Source of the DNA: Lamellibrachia satsuma
Lineage: Eukaryota > Annelida > Polychaeta > Sabellida > Siboglinidae
DNA: 64,000 nt
Assembly: GCA_033239005.1 (NCBI GenBank)
Contig: BSQZ01000001.1
Span: forward strand, 33,526,688-33,590,687
Reading direction: 5' to 3'
The translations under genes and the position numbers were made by a program. Of this stretch, positions 57,891 through 64,000 are shown one piece after another. The notes below the pieces were generated by a model, which saw nothing but the letters and a program-made list of their open reading frames with translations, ran no database searches and was not told the DNA's origin. Each line of letters opens with the position of its first letter. Position 1 is the first letter of the stretch.

Positions 57891-58757
57891 AATGTGTTAC
57901 CAAGTCATGAAGACAACATGAAGACTTGTAAGCAGAAAATTTTATGGTTTCAGAAAATATCTGTTCACTAAAACAATGCAGTGTTGGCAAGCCAGTTACT
58001 CTCTTTGTTGTGGTGGCATGCTGTATGGCCTCCACACATTCATGATACACGCACGCACACACAAACACGCACACACACACATATGACAGACAAAGGTGTG
58101 TGCATACAGCAAGACATGAAACCAGCATTTTGTACTGCTAGCTTTCTTTAACTGATACTGGTCTAAACTTGCACAATAATCTGTTGCTCATTCACAGCTC
58201 AGGGCATTTATCTAACTTTGGGCAGTTTTAGTCTTCTTTGATTAATTACGATGGGTTTACTAGTGTCATTCACCCTGTTACTGCTGCAACACAACGTAAG
58301 CTCCACCCATTTGCCCATGTGATTCCTTACTCTAACCACCGATCAAGTAGCATTATGTGCCCCTTAATCTCCCTCTTACCCTACACAAATTACATATATC
58401 TTTATCCACATGTACATGATTTCTTGCAATCTCAATGCACAATTAAATGTATTAATAACTTTTTTACTTCTGTCTTATTTTATGAAATAATTGAATATGT
58501 AGACAATGCTTTGTGCACAGTACTTGGGGCACCCTCTGTATTGGGAACCTGCCATGTGAACTTGTAGCGCCACCTGGAGTCTGTTTATGAAAATATGACC
58601 CCCATGTCAGAGCCATAAATAGATATCTATTAAAAATGGGAACTGAAGCAAGTCTGTGTTATGCCGTATATTTAAATATATATTATCTAACTATGCATTA
58701 ATGGTGACAGATACCTGCTAATTTATGAGATAATTGAAATGTTCGTCTGCCATTTTG
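57891..58757. other. Intergenic region with a CA microsatellite
   Basis: A (CA)n run with interruptions lies at 58046-58082. The frame at 58238-58567 is not recognised, has no splice signals worth naming and is probably fortuitous. Confidence 0.5.
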
Positions 58758-59065
58758 CACATGATAGTGTAAACAATAGTTATATGGACAGCACACATGT
58801 TATTTTGTACATGATAGTGTAAACAATAGTTATATGGACAGCACACATGTTATTTTGTACATGATAGTGTAAACAATAGTTTATATGGACAGCACACGTT
58901 ATTTTGTACATGATAGTGTAAACAATAGTTATATGGACAGCACACATGTTATTTTGTACATGACGGTGTAAACAATAGTTATATGGACAGCACACATGTT
59001 ATTTTGTACATGATGGTGTAAACAATAGCTATATGGACAGCACACATGTTATTTTGTACATGATA
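58758..59065. repeat. ~59-bp minisatellite
   Basis: About five units of gtacatgatagtgtaaacaa, tagttatatggacagcacac, atgttatttt. Flanks are AT-rich. Confidence 0.88.
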
Positions 59066-59569
59066 GTGTCAACAGTAGGTAAATTATCAGTACACATATC
59101 ATTTTGCATGTGCTGACTGCATCAATTTAAATTAGTGATATATCCGATATGACAGTCAATACTGTACCCCTGTATCGGAAAAGTATTTTGAATGCATGTG
59201 TAATAATAATATAACAAAGGGTGATATGTGTATTATTAAATTATTGTAGCATTTATTTTCTATTCAACTAAATCACCATAACATACCACTTAGCACGGTC
59301 AATTTTAAAGCTATGATACAAGAATAAAAAAATTGTGATTACAGAATTTTATTTTATATAGGACATGGTTCTGGTGACAAGCTATGACATAGTTGGGTCA
59401 TTATCTATTGCTTGGTGGTAACAACAGATCGATATACTACATAGGTAGGTGGGGTGAGACTTTGAAAAGGGCAGGCAAAAAAGCGCATTGTCGCTCTTGA
59501 GCTACGATGCTATAGAAAGCTGTTGGTTATTAGCTGGATTGAAAAGAAATCACTATGCACTAAGTAAAA

Positions 59570-59815
59570 TCGAAAACAATTGTTGACTATTGAGAACAGT
59601 GATGGCAAGGACGCTTGGGTACTTTGGCTACATTGCAAGGAAGAAGATGTTTGATGTTAGCAGGTATGGTACTAAACGATGGCAGAAAGCCCATTGGATG
59701 GATGAGAATCTGAGTATAGGGCTGAATGGAACAGAATCCACCAAAGCTTCTCAGGACCAGAGACGGTGGTGGTCAACAATGACTCTCATCATGGCCACAC
59801 ATTTAATATAAGCTG
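59570..59815 (+). mobile_element. C-terminal fragment of an RTE-like retrotransposon
   Basis: The frame MARTLGYFGYIARKKMFDVS, then WQKAHWMDENLSIGLNGTES, with DQRRWW after it, fits the tail found after RT in RTE/endonuclease-RT elements of many invertebrates (LG-FGH-AR..., W-D-I--WTG-----A--L--DR--W). It is a short remnant and the first part is not recognisable. Confidence 0.55.
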
Positions 59816-60104
59816 GTGGCTGATTATTTTTATGATGACAGAAAACAGAATAAAGCCTTTTTTAAATTTAACCCCCACCCCTGGGGCCCATGTGAATGGT
59901 TCTCGATCTGACCCTCCATGTTTGTCAGAAGGGGCTCCTGTGTCACCTAGTAGAGTTTCATCTAGATTGGCCCACAAATACGTCCGTGAATAGGACACAA
60001 CAAACAGACCAACATAAACTTCTTTATATGTTAGAGAATATGTGTATGCAGACATTGAAAGCTAAAGCTGATTGAGTGTTGTTGTTTCTGCATCCTACCT
60101 ACAG

Positions 60105-62596
60105 ACATGCAGAAGTTCCCGCTGCGTCTGAAGGATACAGCCCTCAGTGTCTATCTCACCCCCAAAACAGGTGAGTCTCCCTACTTGCTACATTTGACTA
60201 GAATGTGAAAACTAAAAGTTATATAATTCATAGAAACTACACTTAAGACTAACATCTCATTTAGATGTGTTGATTATATTTGTTGTGCTAATGTACAAGT
60301 TGCTCCTGTGAAGCAGGGCAGTTTTGGTATTGTACATTGCTTGACTGTTTTCAGCCCTGAGTTTGAAATGTATTGAGATAGGCTACTGGACAATTTCAAG
60401 AGCTGTGCAGGTGATTCTGCAGCACCCAGAGTCAGTGATACAGGGCCCACAGCTCTTCCAGATGTTCACCGTAGACAGTACTACACACCAGTCCCATCGG
60501 CATGGTGATGTTGTCAGCGAAGCATCTTGTCTCTGGTAGGTCCAATTCCCAAGTATATTTCTTGTGAAAATATTGAAATATACCTGGAAAAACTTTATTT
60601 CATGATGGTGACCATGTCACGTTTATGGCATCATTTTCAGTGGGCCATCGATCATATATACTCTGACATCCACAGTTATATAAAATATACAAGTAAAAGC
60701 TTGGTTTTCTTTTCAAGTAAACCAAATTGAAGCATTGATTATGATCATATCAGCTTTCTTTTGATACTATGTGGCTTATCAGTATCAGGTGCTTGAACAA
60801 TGAAAAGTGAATCACTGTAGCTCACTGCTGTGTTTGCAGTGTGCTCTGAGTACAACCATGTACATACGTGGAACGTGACCTGATTCCTTGGCATGATCAG
60901 CACACAGCCCGGCTCAGTGGCCTTGGCATCATTCAAGGTTATCTCCATAGAGAGGGTGGAACCACACCTTCAGTATATCCACAGTAACAAATTTGGTAAG
61001 TCACATTGACAGGATCTAGAATTACAAGAATTAGATATTTCAGTAAATTAGAATATGTTAGGTTACATAATAAAACAATTTAATTTTGTAGTTACCTTCC
61101 ACTGTATTGTGCTAGAAAGTGCTGTCCATGTGGAAATGTGGATAACTATAGTTGCTGTTCCTGGTGTTTTATTGGAAAACTGGGCACCCTTTTTCTGAGA
61201 CTGGACCCACCCGTTATGTGAAGAAGAATGCTTTTATCTAGGGAAAAAATCAAATTCACATTCAAGGAGCCACCTTAAAATTTGTATTTAATCAAGTTAC
61301 TGGGCCAGCAAATTACATTTTTCACTGATGTGATAATAACTTACTATCAACTAACTGTAATTCAATCGTACGCTTTCATCTGCAAAGATAGCTGAAATCA
61401 ACCTCGGAAATTGGACAATTTACAGACATTCTTTGTGTAATGCAGTAGCAGAACAATATCCAGGATACTGTATACTTCTGAAAAGATATTGTCTCATAAA
61501 CAGTATATCTGGAATATTGTCCGTGGAGTTAATGATGAGATATTGTCCAGATTATTGTTTATAGGGATACAATCAGGAGAGATGCAAACTTATATGAAGC
61601 GTACTTTGCTAAACTTTTACTACGTGTCATGCTACTGCATTACTAGCAAAAAAGCCCTTTCTGTGGTTGTGCGACTGGGTCAGCGAACATACCATGACTC
61701 GTGCAACTCTTGTGCGCACCGCCACATTTGGGGCATTGTTTTTGGAATTACGTGCATCCTGGTTATATTGAGTACGATAACTTATTAGTCTTTTCTCAAT
61801 TGTATCACCTGTAAACAAAGGAAAGAGGCATTTGCTGCTGCAAATGTTCATCCTCCCATGGTCGTCGGCATACTGCTACAAATGTTCATACTATCATTCC
61901 ACCATGATTCAACATGTGTTGCTCATTTACATTTTGATATTGTTCTTACATGATATACCTATCTGTAATATAGATTTAATGTTTGGTCGAGTTAGAATTA
62001 TATATTTTTGAAAGGCAACCATTGCTTGATTCAGCCAGAAAAAGAAGCATTTAACTAGACAATTTTTCTTACATCTTTGTGTAACAAAATATTTGTAAAT
62101 TTTGTTTTTTAACATTCACATGGCCTGCATTAACAGAAACTGTAGATAATTTGTCCCATTCATTTAATGGCCTTAGGGAGGATGAAATGACATCTTCTGT
62201 GTATATCATTCCAGACACAATGGTTCAGCTCTGGACTCCATCTCTCGTGAGTAGGACATCAACACGACGAAGTGTGGTTTTCGTGCATCCATCAGCTGAG
62301 ATAAAAAAGCATATGGTAAGTGAGCAAGGAACATATATTTAGATTTTATTAGTTTATTCTGTTCTGTGATCATGTGCTGTACGTGAAAATGCCCACATAC
62401 AAATGTATTTATTATTATCTTTGTTAAATTTAATTGATGTAAATGTTATAACTTATGTTTGTTTCTTTGTTTTCAGCTATTTGAAGAAATATTGTTGCAG
62501 TCGGGGGTCCAACAAAATGAAAATATTGCCACATGGTTTCTCCTGGAAGTGTTTAAGGACAATCAGTGCAGACAGTTCTGGCAACACAGCAAATGA
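60105..62596 (+). CDS. Unidentified gene, last five coding exons
   Basis: Exons 60105-60170, 60355-60535, 60901-60995, 62215-62315 and 62477-62596 (TGA 62594-62596) are bounded by GT-AG signals and join in frame through four phase changes. Protein pieces: [134 protein letters not shown]. The C-terminus is helical, with a basic stretch (RTSTRRS). I do not recognise the family. Upstream exons between 57.1 and 60.1 kb were not found; an open stretch at 59875-59990 (PGAHVNGSRSDPPCLSEGAP) has no clear acceptor. Gene order puts it downstream of ANAPC10 on the same strand. Confidence 0.75.
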
Positions 62597-62598
62597 TC

Positions 62599-62599
<1 letters not shown>

Positions 62600-62689
<90 letters not shown>

Positions 62690-62850
62690 CATATACATAT
62701 ATACATATACATATATATATATACATATATATATATACATATATATATATACATATATATATATACACACATATACACACATATACACACATATACACAC
62801 ATATACACACATATACACACATATACACACATATACACACATATACACAC

Positions 62851-62910
<60 letters not shown>
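62600..62910. repeat. Compound (TA)n / (TACACA)n microsatellite
   Basis: A (TA)n run of about 75 bp, then tacatatata units, then about ten tacacacata hexamer-type units, then (TA)n again. It begins directly after the stop codon of the unidentified gene and so would lie in its 3' UTR. It has no poly(A) signal that can be told from the repeat. Confidence 0.95.
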
Positions 62911-63074
62911 AATCAGACCTGGGACAGAAGTAAGTGTATATATTGACATAATTTATATTCTATATATCAATTGGTGAAGCAACTGAGTATTGCACCTGCT
63001 GCCAGCCGCTTATTATAGACTTAGTTAGGTCACCATTACGAGTAGTTTCCACATTTTGTTACGTAAGTAAATAA

Positions 63075-63872
63075 TTTAACAAGATTTAACAAGATTGCAA
63101 TCCCAAACAACAAGTTCCAGATGGCAAAGTGGACAAGGAAGCCACTGGCTTATCGAGAGTCCAACAATTTTCTCATCTATGTGTAGCCCGCCCTTATCAA
63201 ATATCTGTCAATTCTATTTTTAAACATATTCACACTGCTAGCATTAACACAATCATTTGGCAGTTTGTTCCATTCATTTATCACCCTCTGTGAGAAAGAG
63301 TACTTTCTCATGTCCAACCTACACTGCTCCTTAACTAATGCTGCTTTGTGTCCTGTGGTTCTACTGCCTTCGTTAAGTTTGAAAAACATATTCCTATCAA
63401 CATCCTCATAACCGTTCACTATTTTAAATACTTCTATTTGCTCTCCTCTTAGTCTCCTGGTCTCTAGTGTTGTCAAACCACATTGTAATCAGCGAATTTC
63501 ATAACTAAGGTCTCTCAATTCTGGAATAATTTTGGTTGCTCTTCGTTGTATTCTTTCTAGCTTGTCTATGTCCTTTTTACGTGCTTGAATACAATATTCC
63601 AAATGTGGTCTAACTATTGCTTTGTACAGGGGTACAATTAGCTGTTTCTTCTTATACATGATAGTTCTCCTAATTAGCCCTAGAATTTGATTTCCTTTTG
63701 AAGCAGCAATCCCACATTGCTCTGAAACTTTCATGTCAGCACTAAATGTTACTCCTAAGTCCTTTTCTTGTGTGGTTCTACCTAGTACAGCATCCCCCAT
63801 TTTATATTCTTCGTCCATGTTTCCATGCCCTATGTGTATACATTTGCACTTCCCAAAATTGAATAACATAAT
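63075..63872 (-). mobile_element. CR1/L2-like LINE copy 4, 5'-truncated and young
   Basis: From 63872 it reads MLFNFGKCKCIHIGHGNMDE, GRTTQEKDLGVTFSADMKVS and ..RPHLEYCIQA, then after a small deletion (the WRPYR codons of copy 1) DIDKLERIQRRATKIIPELR, a frame shift near 63489, and the C-terminal frame to a stop at 63177. The 3' tail (cttgttaaatcttgttaaat on the minus strand) ends near 63075. It is the closest copy to the active sequence (GAA retained at the PHLEYC site). Confidence 0.92.
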
Positions 63873-64000
63873 AGATGATCCCTCGGCAGGACTCGATCAG
63901 ACACAGAGAGCAAGCAGTCCGAAAATGAACATCTTTCATGTATCGTGTGAACAGCGATAATAAAAGTTTTTCATACACCTAGAAAATAATGCTAAAAATT
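63873..64000. other. Window edge, nothing supported
   Basis: The sequence beyond the LINE truncation point shows an open plus-strand stretch (SAGLDQTQRASSPKMNIFHV) without splice or similarity support. Confidence 0.4.

Noticed and set aside
58238..58567. 109-residue plus-strand frame between ANAPC10 and the unidentified gene
   Set aside because: No similarity, weak composition and no usable splice sites linking it to 60105.
60745..60948. Minus-strand frame [20 protein letters not shown] and a second plus frame over the exon at 60901
   Set aside because: The plus-strand frame [12 protein letters not shown] with acceptor at 60900 and donor at 60996 fits the phases of both neighbouring exons; the alternatives do not.
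62403..62949. Tyr/Ile repeat proteins on both strands
   Set aside because: They are translations of the TA/CA microsatellite.
1..64000. tRNA, rRNA or snoRNA genes
   Set aside because: I scanned for cloverleaf-like A/B boxes and box C/D pairs by eye and saw none that I could defend; a covariance-model search would be decisive.

Overview
This is animal nuclear DNA: spliced genes with GT-AG introns, intact metazoan proteins, degenerate non-LTR retrotransposons, DNA-transposon MITEs and very many tandem arrays. There are no bacterial operons, rRNA, tRNA or CRISPR. The set of genes, the CR1/L2-like LINEs, a small Ig-type membrane protein and, above all, minisatellites that straddle exon-intron junctions suggest a marine invertebrate deuterostome. 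My best guess is a cephalochordate (amphioxus), where I recall such junction minisatellites being reported at the Adh locus under the name 'mirages'. The species call is inference.

Layout. 1-2400: a possible plus-strand exon followed by a 62-bp array, then an unidentified coding-like antisense stretch. 2686-8901 (minus): first three coding exons of WDR19/IFT144; its intron 1 holds a hAT-type MITE with an intact 8-bp target duplication and a pseudogenised LINE (5357-8284). 8.9-9.1 kb is probably a shared promoter with GUF1, which runs on the plus strand from 12201 to 29363 in 15 recognisable exons; its introns are largely tandem arrays. 30449-32000 (minus): a single-V-domain Ig transmembrane protein with a spliced 5'UTR. 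33-35 kb: a second LINE family, hairpins and simple repeats. 35439-53396 (minus): complete AASDH (beta-alanine-activating enzyme: adenylation domain, carrier domain, PQQ propeller) in 16 exons that join in frame to 1335 residues; LINE fragments and a TA-flanked MITE sit in its introns. 54864-57026 (plus): complete ANAPC10 in 3 exons, head to head with AASDH. 60105-62596 (plus): the last five exons of a gene I do not recognise. 63075-63870: a 5'-truncated LINE.

The genes are unrelated housekeeping loci (mitochondrial translation, cilia, cell-cycle ubiquitination, amino-acid activation). What unites the window is repeat biology. Array after array is built from the end of an exon plus its donor site, or from an acceptor site plus the start of the exon, in WDR19, GUF1, AASDH and ANAPC10. 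They range from a two-copy duplication (ANAPC10 exon 2) to about 23 decoy acceptors (GUF1). One array (AASDH) keeps a donor every 66 bp in frame, so it could add 22-residue blocks to the protein. Another array is an amplified LINE 3' end. This recurrent creation of splice-site minisatellites is the main thing worth following up.
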